The position numbers and the translations under genes were made by a program. From Pseudomonas fluorescens (GTDB lineage Bacteria > Pseudomonadota > Gammaproteobacteria > Pseudomonadales > Pseudomonadaceae), in NCBI RefSeq assembly GCF_001307155.1, contig NZ_CP012830.1, forward strand, positions 4,586,501-4,650,500: a stretch of DNA of 64,000 nucleotides, written 5' to 3'. The notes below the pieces were generated by a model. The model saw only the letters and a list, made by a program, of their open reading frames with translations, was not told where the DNA came from and searched no databases. Below, in pieces: positions 34,551-43,839 of this stretch (position 1 is the stretch's first letter; each line of letters begins with the position of its first letter).

Positions 34551-35528
34551 TCAGTGCCAAGGGTACTTCTGCTCCCAGCTCCAGGCGTGCGCCACTATCT
34601 GTTCAAGTGAGGCATATTGCGGTTGCCAGCCAAGTAATGTATTGGCCATGCGGGGATCGGCCACAAGGCGTGGCGGATCGCCGACGCGGCGTGGCGCTTC
34701 GCTCACGGAGATACCCTGGCCGGTCACGGCGCGTGCAGTGTCTATGACTTGTTGTACTGAGAAACCTTGACCGTTTCCGAGGTTCAAAGCCGTGCTTGCA
34801 CCACCTGCCAGTAAATAATTCACGGCAAGTGCATGAGCTGCAACGAGGTCGACAACGTGGATGTAGTCGCGAATGCAAGTGCCGTCAGGTGTGTCGTAGT
34901 CACGGCCATAGACGGTGATGGTTGTGCGCCGACCGGAGGCCGCTTGCAGTATCAGTGGAAGCAGGTGGGTTTCCGGTTCACGGCGTTCACCTAACTGTCC
35001 TTCAGGGTCTGCTCCGGCGGCGTTGAAGTAGCGCAGGCAGACCGACTTGAGTCCGTATGCACGGTCGAAATCTTCAAGCATCTGCTCCACCATCCACTTG
35101 CTTCGACCATAAGGGTTGATCGCGGCCTTGGGATGCTCTTCGTCGATAGGTACATACACCGGGTCGCCATAGATGGCTGCGCTCGAGGAAAAAATGAAGT
35201 TTTTAACCCCGGCACGAACCACGGCTTGTAGCAGCGTAAGGGTTCCAGCCAGGTTGTTTTGGTAATACTTGGCAGGTTCAGTGACGGATTCGCCCACTTG
35301 TGTAAATGAGGCGAAGTGGAACACGGCATCAAAGTGCTGTCCCGCAAACAAGACGTCCAGGGCTTGTGCGTCGGCGATGTCCAGTTCGACCAATCTCCCG
35401 CCCATCAATGCGCCGCGATGGCCCGTTGAAAAGTTGTCTGCCACCACCGGTTCGTGACCTGCACGCAGTAGTTGCTTGACCATATGCGAGCCGATATAGC
35501 CTGCGCCACCAACAACCAAAAATTTCAT
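34551..35528 (-). CDS. galE: UDP-glucose 4-epimerase
   Basis: The 325-residue protein has the NAD-binding GGAGYIGSHMVKQL at the N-terminus, the catalytic SSSAAIYGDP and YGRSKWMVE (Tyr-x3-Lys) motifs, and RYFNAAGADPEG, all typical of GalE. It interconverts UDP-glucose and UDP-galactose to supply the polysaccharide. It follows the glycoside hydrolase gene on the minus strand across 87 bases. Length is usual for the family. The start ATG is preceded by GGGGAGATCAG. Confidence 0.95.
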   Translation of the reverse strand: MKFLVVGGAGYIGSHMVKQLLRAGHEPVVADNFSTGHRGALMGGRLVELDIADAQALDVLFAGQHFDAVFHFASFTQVGESVTEPAKYYQNNLAGTLTLLQAVVRAGVKNFIFSSSAAIYGDPVYVPIDEEHPKAAINPYGRSKWMVEQMLEDFDRAYGLKSVCLRYFNAAGADPEGQLGERREPETHLLPLILQAASGRRTTITVYGRDYDTPDGTCIRDYIHVVDLVAAHALAVNYLLAGGASTALNLGNGQGFSVQQVIDTARAVTGQGISVSEAPRRVGDPPRLVADPRMANTLLGWQPQYASLEQIVAHAWSWEQKYPWH

Positions 35529-35615
35529 CCTGATCTCCCCGAAACTGTTGCTGTGTAAGCGCAGATTGGAGCGTCAGCGCGATCGGCCTGACCCTGTTTT
35601 AAATAGACGGGTTAG

Positions 35616-38300
35616 TTATTGGCTTGCCGGCGTGCTTGATGGTGCTGTTTCGGCAAGTTTTGTCTGTGCGTCACCTGAAGTTGTAGCTTGCAGAACGCTT
35701 TTTTTCAAAAATAACCAATTGGACATCTGCTGGCCGTCGAACTTGATCGTATAGCGTCCATCAAGGTAGGTGGCGGGCAGCTCCTTCATTTGCGCAAGGA
35801 TGCCGTGGGTGAAAAGTGTCAAGCCTTGCGGTGCCTGGATTGTCAGGGTGCCTTCGAGGGGCTCGACATAAAAAGGTGTTTTGTTGTCGTCTTTGGGGAT
35901 GGCACGGGTACCCAGTGAAATCAGTAAGTCTTGCGATCGGCCGATAGGCGCGCTGTCCAGGCTTTGCACCACCACACTGGCATTAGCGGTCTTCACTTGA
36001 ACCTGGATGTTGCCAAGGCTGATCGATTCGCCGCCGATCCAGCCGGTTGCTGCTTGGGTGCGTGGCGTATTGATGGTGTAGATGCCTTGTTTCCAGTTGT
36101 GCTTTAACTCGCCAGTGTCTGTCGTGGACTCGCTGGCATTGGCGTCCAGCAGCGACTGATTGGCGTCATGAAACACCTGGGCATTGCTCGAGATAATGCT
36201 CTGCTGCAACCAAGGTAATTCTGGCGTCTGTGGCATGGCGATCTGCAGTTTGCCTTTCTCCATGGCGGTACGCAGTAGAACAGCGTTGGTCGGTGTGATG
36301 GGTTGGTTGAATAGCGTGCTTGGCGTCGGCGCGAAGACATAGGTCGTCATTGCTTCGCGAACGTCGCCTCGGCGGTAAAGCAAGGCGGCGGCGGGCAGGG
36401 TGGCCAGCAGGGCAGGGTCGTTATAGGCGTGCCAGTTGCTGGCACTCATCCATTCGCCGGTTAGCGGCTCCTGGCTGTAGGCATAGTGGATCAGTGCGTC
36501 CCAGCCTTGGTGGCTGGCGGTGCCAGCCATATAGAGTGGCAGCGAGTGGCGGTCGGGTGTCGGGAAGGGTTCAGTGTTCCACTCGGTGACGGTCAGGGGT
36601 TTGCCTATGACTTGGCCGGCGGCAATCCAGTGCAGTAAACCGTCACTGGTGATCGGGTTTTTCTCTAGCTGCCCAGAGCCACCGTAGCTATGGACGTCGA
36701 TCAGGTCGCCAGCGGTAAGGGCCGGTAGGGCGTTAAGGCCATTGCCACCCCAGGTACTGGTCGTGGCGATGGGTACCTTCACTCCTGATTCACGTAGGTG
36801 TTGAATCATGTCTACGTTGAAACGTCGCTCCAAATCGTTAAGGAACAGCTTGGCAGGGCCGGGCTCCCAGGAGCGCCAGGTCTGGCTTGCGGATAGATTG
36901 TGCTGGTTCGCAAAGGCCTTGGCCTCGGCCATGTAGATCCGGTTGTGCTTTGGCACTCGTTTGTCTGGTAATAGGGCGTTGCCAAAGTGCTGGGTGACAT
37001 CGTTTTCGTTGGTAATCAGTACGGCGGCGATCGCCGGATCGTCTTTGTAGGCGAGTCCGGTGTAGGTGTTTACATGGGTCAAATAGGCTTGGGCAAAGCG
37101 CTTCATCGCCTGCTGAATAGTGATATTTACATACGCATAGCCCTTGAGGCCGGCGTCGTTCCTGTCATCTTTTGGCATTTCGTCGAAGCCATAGATGTTG
37201 TCGTTTGCCGTGAGGGCTCGCTCGACGTGCATATCGAGCCATACATAAATGCCCTCGTCTTTGAGGCACTTGATCCACCAGTCAATTTTTTTCAGCGAAT
37301 CCGGGCTTAGTTGCTGGGTGTCACGTGTGAGGTGTCTGTCGAGAAAGATGTTTGGGATGACCCATGGGGAGTCATGGTGGTGCAGTCGTACGAGATTGAA
37401 CCCGAGTGCCGACAGGCGTTTGGCCTGCTGCTTGATTGCATCGTCTGGCGTAAGAAACAGCGTATAGGCCGCCAGGTTAGTGCCCCAGAAGCGCGCCGGG
37501 GTGTTGTCCGCGAATAGCAGTTGCTCGCCGGATACTTTGACGAAGCCGCGCTTACCTGCAGGTTTTTCGTGAGCGTTAAGAAAGGACAGATCGACCGGCG
37601 AGGTTTTCCAGTCGAGCGTGTCACTCGGCCAGCTCCTTGTGTCCGCCAGCCCGAAGCGCTCGGTTGTGGTCGGACCGAGTACCACATCGCCAGATAGGCT
37701 CAAAGTGGCTTTGAAATTTTGGCGGCCGGGTTTGATCGTGTTCTTGTAAAAAAAAGCACGCACCTGAGATTTATCACCCGGTTCAAAGTACACACTTGCC
37801 AGTGCAGGCTCAAAACGCATCTCAATGCGTCGGCTTTGTGTATTCCCCCAGGACCAGCCGCGGTTGTCGGGTAGCAAAGCCGGCTCACCCATTTCTCCAT
37901 TGTAAAGGGCAGGATCGAACTTGAAGACGATGCCTCCGCCCATCACGTCCGGCATCATGCTGTGTGCATCCAGGGCAATGTTCCAGGTTAACTTTTGCTC
38001 GTCTTCCTTCTGAATCTGCGCACTTACGTCGAAATCCAGGTTTTTGTTCTTGCCTGCAAGGGAGTAGCTATAAGGGGAGTTCACTTTGAACGCGGTCGGC
38101 AAATCCGCCCATTCCCAGTGGCTCCCCCAGAAGGCGAATGAAGAAGAAACTACAGGGTTGCCACCGCGCGCCAGCATTGGCAGGCCACTGCGCTCATCCA
38201 CGCTGGAGACCCAGTCCGACGCCCAGGTGCTAAACGGCCAAATAGCAAGGGGCAGGAGAACCACTAGCAGCATATGGGGGCGGTGAAAAAAAGAGGTCAT
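35616..38300 (-). CDS. Secreted glycoside hydrolase with cellulase-type (GH5-like/GH-A) catalytic domain
   Basis: The 894-residue protein has a signal peptide (MTSFFHRPHMLLVVLLPLAI then STWASDW). Residues about 250-600 form a GH-A barrel with NLVRLHHHDSPW, the acid/base candidate Glu432 in VLITNENDV and the nucleophile candidate Glu573 in LTVTEWNTEP. The last 200 residues are beta-rich. An endo-glycanase of this sort next to polymerase/ligase genes usually trims or frees the EPS. It lies 5 bases downstream of the O-antigen ligase-like gene, so the two are co-transcribed. The exact GH family is unproven. Confidence 0.85.
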   Translation of the reverse strand: MTSFFHRPHMLLVVLLPLAIWPFSTWASDWVSSVDERSGLPMLARGGNPVVSSSFAFWGSHWEWADLPTAFKVNSPYSYSLAGKNKNLDFDVSAQIQKEDEQKLTWNIALDAHSMMPDVMGGGIVFKFDPALYNGEMGEPALLPDNRGWSWGNTQSRRIEMRFEPALASVYFEPGDKSQVRAFFYKNTIKPGRQNFKATLSLSGDVVLGPTTTERFGLADTRSWPSDTLDWKTSPVDLSFLNAHEKPAGKRGFVKVSGEQLLFADNTPARFWGTNLAAYTLFLTPDDAIKQQAKRLSALGFNLVRLHHHDSPWVIPNIFLDRHLTRDTQQLSPDSLKKIDWWIKCLKDEGIYVWLDMHVERALTANDNIYGFDEMPKDDRNDAGLKGYAYVNITIQQAMKRFAQAYLTHVNTYTGLAYKDDPAIAAVLITNENDVTQHFGNALLPDKRVPKHNRIYMAEAKAFANQHNLSASQTWRSWEPGPAKLFLNDLERRFNVDMIQHLRESGVKVPIATTSTWGGNGLNALPALTAGDLIDVHSYGGSGQLEKNPITSDGLLHWIAAGQVIGKPLTVTEWNTEPFPTPDRHSLPLYMAGTASHQGWDALIHYAYSQEPLTGEWMSASNWHAYNDPALLATLPAAALLYRRGDVREAMTTYVFAPTPSTLFNQPITPTNAVLLRTAMEKGKLQIAMPQTPELPWLQQSIISSNAQVFHDANQSLLDANASESTTDTGELKHNWKQGIYTINTPRTQAATGWIGGESISLGNIQVQVKTANASVVVQSLDSAPIGRSQDLLISLGTRAIPKDDNKTPFYVEPLEGTLTIQAPQGLTLFTHGILAQMKELPATYLDGRYTIKFDGQQMSNWLFLKKSVLQATTSGDAQTKLAETAPSSTPASQ

Positions 38301-38305
38301 GAGCG

Positions 38306-39832
38306 TTACCGGAGTTGAAGGTTGGCGCTCGCACTGCTTGCAGTCTCAGTGCGCTTGAGCCTGCGCACCATCTGAGCATAGGCCACACCCAGTCCGGCCA
38401 CCGACCAATACACCACGGGGATCACCGTGATACTGCTAACGGTAAAGATGGTCACCAGTATCCCGGCCAGTACCGCCAACAGCGCACGTCCGAGTCGGCG
38501 CGCCTCATCGTCTTTGTTGGGGAACGAGCGTATTGCCGTATGAATGCCGAGCAGCACAGTGGCGAAAAAAAACACGAATAGCGTCAATCCGATCAGACCG
38601 ATGTCCAGCGCCAGGGCGATATAGGTATTCACAATATCGATGACGCCCTCGCCCTGAATCATGGACTGCATCTCAGGAGTGTTGCGGTAATCGAAAGAGC
38701 CCAACCAAGGGTTGCGCTGGATGACGATCACTGAGTTGTCAATCAAGCGCTGCCGGTACGTGATGTTCTCTACGTCTACCGTACCGATGAACGGTAGCAG
38801 ATCGAGGAATTTTTGCCCGCCAGGCACGATGGCCAGCAGGGGAAGGGCGAGCGCTCCGGCGATTGCCAGAAGCATCAGGCGTTTGACAGCTTTACGGCCG
38901 GTGGCGATGAACACGGTGATCATGACGGCTGCGCCAATCCAGGGGCCACGCGACACCGGTGCAAACAGACCGCCAGCCAGCAAGAGCGCGCCGAGGCATT
39001 GCTGCAATCGGCTGCGTACGCTCTCGCGCAAGAACAGGTAAAAGCCGATGGCCACGCTAATGACGTAACCCAGTGCGATTGCCTGGCCGGTGGTGGCGCT
39101 GGCGCGTAATGAATCACCACGATTCAGGTAGCTGGACATTCCCCAGTGCATGTCCAGGGCGACAATCAGCGCGTTGTACAGCAGCCAATGGCGGGCAAAT
39201 TCGACGAGACCAATAAGCGCCAGCACCATGGCGGCGAGTACAAATCCCAACAGAGCATCCTTGAAGTCGCTGAGTTCCTTCAGTGCCCTGCTGGCAACGT
39301 AGTAAGGCAAAAAAACGTCTGTGAACAGGTAGAGCGTCTGGCGCAGGTTGTCGGTCAGCGTGGTGTTACGCAGGTAAAGCAGGCTCGTCAGCAAGAGGTA
39401 GGCCGCTAGCAGTTTGTCAGGCCAGGTGCGTCCGAAGCTCAGTGTGCTTGCTTGCCTGCGTAGCATGAAAAAAGCCGGCAACAACAGACACAATGCGAGC
39501 AGACGAATATGGTTAAGTGCAAAAAAATAGTTGATCAGGCCGAAGCCGGGAATCTCTGCCGGGGCCGGCGGGATGAGAAACAGCAGAAGGAAAAACAGTG
39601 CCAGAGGATTGCGTTCGCGTTGTCGTGCGACGGTCAAAATAATAGCGGCAATGCCCGCGTACACCCAGAAACTGTGCGAGACAAAGGCCAGTAGCGTCAA
39701 TGCGAACCACAGATTGCGGCGACGAGTGAAGTCGTGGTGTGGGATCAGGTCTACTGCTGGTCGACGCGCCAAGGCAAAAACGATGCCAGCTAAAACTAGA
39801 ATGACGATTAACGCGCGAAAGTGCTCAGGCAT
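38306..39832 (-). CDS. O-antigen ligase/polymerase (WaaL/Wzy-like)
   Basis: The 508-residue membrane protein has about ten to twelve hydrophobic segments and a large periplasmic loop. The loop region (near 310-420) carries GPWIGAAVMITVF and the segment GSFDYRNTPEMQSMI, matching the O-antigen ligase fold. In this locus it would more likely be the EPS polymerase, since no other Wzy candidate is seen. It heads the minus-strand unit ligase-hydrolase-galE. The first 60 bases of the gene (39773-39832) are part of the direct repeat that recurs at 46742. Confidence 0.88.
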   Translation of the reverse strand: MPEHFRALIVILVLAGIVFALARRPAVDLIPHHDFTRRRNLWFALTLLAFVSHSFWVYAGIAAIILTVARQRERNPLALFFLLLFLIPPAPAEIPGFGLINYFFALNHIRLLALCLLLPAFFMLRRQASTLSFGRTWPDKLLAAYLLLTSLLYLRNTTLTDNLRQTLYLFTDVFLPYYVASRALKELSDFKDALLGFVLAAMVLALIGLVEFARHWLLYNALIVALDMHWGMSSYLNRGDSLRASATTGQAIALGYVISVAIGFYLFLRESVRSRLQQCLGALLLAGGLFAPVSRGPWIGAAVMITVFIATGRKAVKRLMLLAIAGALALPLLAIVPGGQKFLDLLPFIGTVDVENITYRQRLIDNSVIVIQRNPWLGSFDYRNTPEMQSMIQGEGVIDIVNTYIALALDIGLIGLTLFVFFFATVLLGIHTAIRSFPNKDDEARRLGRALLAVLAGILVTIFTVSSITVIPVVYWSVAGLGVAYAQMVRRLKRTETASSASANLQLR

Positions 39833-40464
39833 GGATTCTTGAACTCATGGATGGGTGAGCAACGGCTAGTGAGATGACCAATTGTAGCTATAGTAACGTG
39901 CGTACCATTTGAGTTTGGGGTTGATGTCATGCCTCCAATTGATTTATCGCCATCGTTGAGCCTTCGCAGGCGAGCGATATCTGCTGGGGCATGGAATCTG
40001 GGGGCGCTTGTAGCCTCTCAAGCCATTCGCTTGGGCGGCAACCTGGTAATGGCCCGTCTGCTGATGCCGAAAATTTTCGGCGTAATGATCATCGCCACCA
40101 CCGTTTCGGTGGTTCTGCACTTGCTTTCCGATGTCGGTTTGCGCCAGAACATTATCCAGAGCCCGCGTGGCGACGATCCAGTGTTTCTCAATACCGCCTG
40201 GACAGTGCAGATCCTGCGTGGCGTTGTCCTTTTTGCTTCGACACTTCTAATCGCGGGCTTCACCTGGTTTGCGCAAGTCATCAATTTGTGGTCGGTCAAT
40301 TCCACCTATGCCGCACCGGAGTTGCCGCTGGTGTTGGTCTTTACCGGTTTTACCGCGATCATCTTTGGGTTCCAGTCGACGAAACTCGACTTGGCCGTTC
40401 GCGATTTCCAGCAAAAGAAAGTGGTGCTCGCCGAGTTTGCGTCCCAGCTTGCCGGGCTGCTGGT
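39773..40464. repeat. Direct repeat copy 1 (692 bases)
   Basis: This block, covering the ligase start, the divergent promoter and the first 178 codons of the flippase, is repeated at 46742-47433 in the same orientation and with the same length. By eye I count about 17 or 18 differences, so identity is near 97%. Homology stops at CTGCTGGT in the flippase, after which this copy enters unrelated sequence. Confidence 0.92.
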
Positions 40465-40546
40465 CATCGCTTACCTATACTGCAATCCAACTGCCCTGAT
40501 CGCCTGCGCTGAGGATCTGACGGATGAACGTGATCGACTATTTTGA
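39929..40546 (+). pseudogene. Truncated flippase (Wzx-like, MOP superfamily), copy 1
   Basis: The first 178 residues match the flippase at 46898 and the intact one at 42019-43389 (MPPIDLSPSLSLRRRAISAG, LRQNIIQSPRGDDPVFLNT). After AGLLV the sequence switches to unrelated codons ending YLYCNPTALIACAEDLTDER and stops. Two thirds of the usual protein is missing. It is surely inactive. The switch point coincides with the end of the direct repeat, which places the junction of an inserted segment. Confidence 0.88.
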
Positions 40547-41240
40547 TCGAGCAAGAATCATCAATATCTCGTCAAGAAAGGATCGCCGTTTAGAGACAGT
40601 AGAAGAATTCGCTCGTAACGGCTTTCAAATTGATGATGAAAAAATAGGCTTTTTTGAGGCTGTTACGCCCAGTGAGAGAAATGGCTTCCCGAGCGTCGGG
40701 GCCAGAGGCTGCTTTTTGAGTCATCTGGGGGTGCTGGAAGAGGCAATGCGCCTGAATTTGAAAAATATCTTGATCATGGAGGACGACATACAGTTTTCCA
40801 GACACATTCCTCAATATGGGAGACAGGCCATCGAGTCTCTGGAAGGTATGGAGTGGGACATCGTCTATTTTGGGCATCCGTTTGAAGGGAACTCAAGCTT
40901 GCCTGCTTGGGAAGTGGTCGACCGGCCAATACATTTGTCCCATTTCTATGCTGTAAACGGGAAATGCTTTGGGAAATTGAGGGATTTTTTATTCCAGGTT
41001 CTGGAGCGGCCACCGGGACATCCTGACGGAGGTCCGATGCATTATGACGCTGCTCTCAATACGCTTATTCAAAAGAACAAAGAGATTCTAGCTTACTATT
41101 TTACCTGGAATCTTGGCTATCAACGGCCCTCGCGGACGGACCTGCATGAACCTTCCATCTTTGACAGGGTGCCTCTCCTGCGGTCGGTAATGGTTATGCT
41201 TAGGAGGTTAAAAGCAAAAAACCTGAGAAGAACTCGATAG
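40524..41240 (+). CDS. Glycosyltransferase family 25 (LPS-type)
   Basis: The 238-residue protein has RIINISSRKDRRLETVEEF at the N-terminus, GCFLSHLGVLEEAMR and the acidic motif LIMEDDIQF, which define GT25 enzymes that add galactose or similar sugars to lipooligosaccharide. It overlaps the tail of the flippase pseudogene by 23 bases; GAGGAT precedes its ATG. The base composition is lower in GC than the flanks, indicating recent import with the inserted block. Confidence 0.85.
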   Translation: MNVIDYFDRARIINISSRKDRRLETVEEFARNGFQIDDEKIGFFEAVTPSERNGFPSVGARGCFLSHLGVLEEAMRLNLKNILIMEDDIQFSRHIPQYGRQAIESLEGMEWDIVYFGHPFEGNSSLPAWEVVDRPIHLSHFYAVNGKCFGKLRDFLFQVLERPPGHPDGGPMHYDAALNTLIQKNKEILAYYFTWNLGYQRPSRTDLHEPSIFDRVPLLRSVMVMLRRLKAKNLRRTR

Positions 41241-41261
41241 TTTTCTGTTACTTCGCTTTTT

Positions 41262-41284
41262 AGGAAAGCTCTGAAGAAGACTTC
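41262..41284 (+). mobile_element. Possible isolated IS5-type end
   Basis: The sequence GGAAAGCTCTGAAGAAGACT resembles the terminal repeat of the complete IS5 element at 43840 (GGAATCTCCGAACAAGTCTT). There is no transposase next to it. This may be chance. Confidence 0.25.
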
Positions 41285-41384
41285 CCGTTTCTGGTGACAT
41301 ACACCGATCACGTTGCCTGAGATCCAATGAAGCAGTTGACCTTTTGCAGTCGCCGAGTGTAGTGGTTTCTAGTGGCCTGAGCGG

Positions 41385-41725
41385 TTAATCCATTAATTTG
41401 TTTTTTATCACGCTCAGCTTCACCTTATGTACCGAGCTAGTGATGGCCTCAGCCGTTTTATTCCACTTGAACGGCTTGGCTGAATGCTCATTGTGAGCCT
41501 CGATAAATTGGCGGATAGCCACCTTCAGGTCGGCAACGCTGGTGAAGGCGCCCCGGTACAGCGCTCGTCTTTCCAGTTGTGCAAACCAGCCTTCCACGGC
41601 GTTGAGCCAAGACGCACTGGTCGGTGTGAAGTGCAATTTGAAACGCGGATGCTTTTCCAGCCACTGCTTGATTGCAGCCGTTTTGTGGCTGGCACCGAAC
41701 CTGCCAGGACGAGCTTTACCTGCCC
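41385..41725 (-). pseudogene. IS630-family transposase, C-terminal remnant
   Basis: The frame reads FGASHKTAAIKQWLEKHPRF and HFTPTSASWLNAVEGWF, which match the C-terminal half of IS630 transposases including the last acidic catalytic residue (usual W.E/VE..F block). The N-terminal part with the first two Asp residues is absent. The 5' side runs directly into the decayed glycosyltransferase below. Confidence 0.8.
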
Positions 41726-41945
41726 GAGCATCTCGGGAAACCTCCCCAGGACCAGGAAGAACGCCTGCAGCCAGTTCTCTCACGCCGAACTGCGGTTACG
41801 GCGCGCCAGACGCACCACCTACAATGGGTAGACTAGCAGCGCCAGCAGCACTGCCCAGTCCAACGTGACCCTGCCTGGTAGCGTCATTAGTGGCACTGTC
41901 CCAGAGCCAGGCACGTCGAGCCTCCTGCAACCAAGTCCCTTCACA
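41720..41945 (-). pseudogene. Decayed GT2 glycosyltransferase C-terminal fragment
   Basis: On the minus strand, across frame changes and two stops, the sequence reads QEARRAWLW, then WAVLLALLVYPL, VVRLARR and ENWLQAFFLVLGRFPEMLGQ. This parallels the end of the intact GT2 at 49507-50484 (RRAWLWGLGV, LLLLVYPLQVARLARR, ENWLQAFFLVLSKFPEMLGQ). The gene is therefore a second, broken version of that enzyme, lying just after the inverted intact flippase, as if a whole paralogous segment had been inserted in reverse. Confidence 0.72.
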
Positions 41946-42018
41946 TTTTCGTACTTCCACCCCTGAAGATTCACAAAGCACGAACAGCGACGATATTCGA
42001 CACAGGGCCAGCCCGGGC

Positions 42019-43389
42019 TCAAGCAAAGAGCCTGACGAGCAACGCCCCGAACAAGGCTCCAAGCGCCAGAGCAGGTAGCACTGCAAGCTCGCGCCTCAGG
42101 TCAAAAAGACCCAGTTGGCGACTGACTTTGTAAATCAGGAAAAGCGTCAAGTAGGTATGCAGGGCGACACCCCAGATCGCATAGGTCACCCCACCGATGG
42201 CCAAAAGCAACGGCAGCAGGATGAACAGTGAAATGACCCGGATGATGTTATCCATGGCCAGGTACTTGGTCAGCCCGAGGGCCAGCCAGATCTGGTGCGC
42301 CAGAGTGAAGCGCAAGGTAAAGAGGGACAGCGAGAGGATAGCCATAATGCCGCCGGCGCCGGCATAACGTGCGTCGTATAACCAGCCGATGATCAGTGGG
42401 CTGGCGGTCAGCAAGAAGCCGCAGGCGAACAGCGAGACTAGGTCGAACAACAGCCTGAAGCGATAGTACAGGTTGCGCAATCGCTCCTTGTCGCCACTTC
42501 TCGCCGCTTCACTGAGGGCCGGCAGGGCGACTGCCCCGGCCAGCCGCTGCAGGCTCAACTGGATGGTTCCAAGGATGCTCACGGCGATGGAATAAACCCC
42601 CAGTTCCATGGCCGACATGCTGCCGCCGAACCAGATCCGGTCACCCTGCATGGCCAGGACCCCCACCGCGGACGACAACAGTATCCAACGGCCGTAGTCG
42701 AGCATCTCGCGGAGCGCCGCCGGGTCCCACTGCGGGCGGTTGTTCGGGCCCTGGAACATCAGGTGACTGAGGACAGTGTAGACCAAGGTGGCCAATAGGC
42801 TCGCCGCCACCAGCGACCAGATAGAGCGGGTGAAGTAGCCGGCCACCAGCATCACCACCAGGCCGGCGAGCTGCGTGATCAGTTCCGCGAGCACCACCTT
42901 CTTCTGCTGAAACGTACGGATGGCCACATCGACCTTGGTCGACTGGAAGCCGTAAATAACCGCGAAAAAGCCGGTTAGTGCCAACGCCAGCGGCAGCTCT
43001 GCAGCGGCATAGGTGGTGTGCGCCGGCCACAGTTGAAGGTGCTGCGCGAACCAGGCACAGAGGGCCAGCAGCTGCATCAGGAGAAACAGCACAAAACCGC
43101 GGACGATCTGCACTGTCCACATGGTATTGAGAAACAGCGGGTCGTCGCCTCGTGGGCTTTGGATAATGTTCTGCCGCAGGCCAACATCAGAAAGCAGTAG
43201 CAGTAGCACCGAAACGGTGGTGACGATGGCCATCACGCCGAACATTTCCGGCACCAGCAGGCGGGTGATCACCAGGTTGCCGCCCAGTCGCATGACCTGG
43301 GAAGCCAGCATGCACCCGATATTCAACGCCCCAGCCCAGATGACCCGCTTGCGAAGGCTCTGCGGTGACGACAACTCGATCGAAGGCAT
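42019..43389 (-). CDS. Intact polysaccharide flippase (Wzx, MOP superfamily), inverted copy
   Basis: The start ATG at 43387-43389 follows GAGGGATGTTGCT and gives 456 residues, the usual flippase length; an upstream in-frame start adds five residues. About twelve to fourteen helices are visible. It resembles the two other copies (shared LRQNIIQSPRGDDPLFLNT, IWFGGSMSAMELG) but has diverged more and is richer in GC. It moves lipid-linked repeat units across the inner membrane. As the only full copy in the window, it is the likely functional one, though its promoter context is disturbed. Confidence 0.9.
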   Translation of the reverse strand: MPSIELSSPQSLRKRVIWAGALNIGCMLASQVMRLGGNLVITRLLVPEMFGVMAIVTTVSVLLLLLSDVGLRQNIIQSPRGDDPLFLNTMWTVQIVRGFVLFLLMQLLALCAWFAQHLQLWPAHTTYAAAELPLALALTGFFAVIYGFQSTKVDVAIRTFQQKKVVLAELITQLAGLVVMLVAGYFTRSIWSLVAASLLATLVYTVLSHLMFQGPNNRPQWDPAALREMLDYGRWILLSSAVGVLAMQGDRIWFGGSMSAMELGVYSIAVSILGTIQLSLQRLAGAVALPALSEAARSGDKERLRNLYYRFRLLFDLVSLFACGFLLTASPLIIGWLYDARYAGAGGIMAILSLSLFTLRFTLAHQIWLALGLTKYLAMDNIIRVISLFILLPLLLAIGGVTYAIWGVALHTYLTLFLIYKVSRQLGLFDLRRELAVLPALALGALFGALLVRLFA

Positions 43390-43460
43390 AGCAACATCCC
43401 TCACCCAATCTCTAGCAAGCTACTATAGTCTCGATCTGCCATGCCGTTAGCACACTCTAG

Positions 43461-43712
43461 GTTTTGTACGAAAAACAGTGTCGCAAGCGCCGCATGGAAC
43501 AGACCAGCGAAACCATTGCCGCAAAGCTTTTCGCGAGTTTGACGAAACCGCGTTGCGATGCGGCGGTTCTCTTACAGCCAGCCGAACATCCGCTCAATGA
43601 CGTTGCGCTGCCGGTACTTCGGTCGATCGAAAAGTCTGGGTAAACCGGGTTTGGGCTTGCGCTTCATCGTCCGCAACGGGATTACCGGTTGCAACTGGGC
43701 GCTGAGCTTTTA
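43461..43712 (-). pseudogene. Remnant of an IS5-superfamily (IS427-like) transposase
   Basis: On the minus strand the sequence reads KRKPKPGLPRLFDRPKYRQR and NVIERMFGWL, followed by a stop where KENRR is expected, then a further frameshift before VKLAKSFAAMVSLV. This is the C-terminal end of an IS427-type transposase. The left end carries CTAG-GTTTTGTACGAAAAAC, close to the ends of the MITE at 34365. It is inactive. Confidence 0.78.
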
Positions 43713-43839
43713 AAAAGCACGGTCAACGCGACAACTACCTTGAAAAACGCCGGAAGCAATCTATGGTGAATTCAATATCGGATTGTGTGTCCGATTGGTC
43801 CCTTGAGGTGAAAGCGTGCTTTTCTCGACAGCTATCTAC

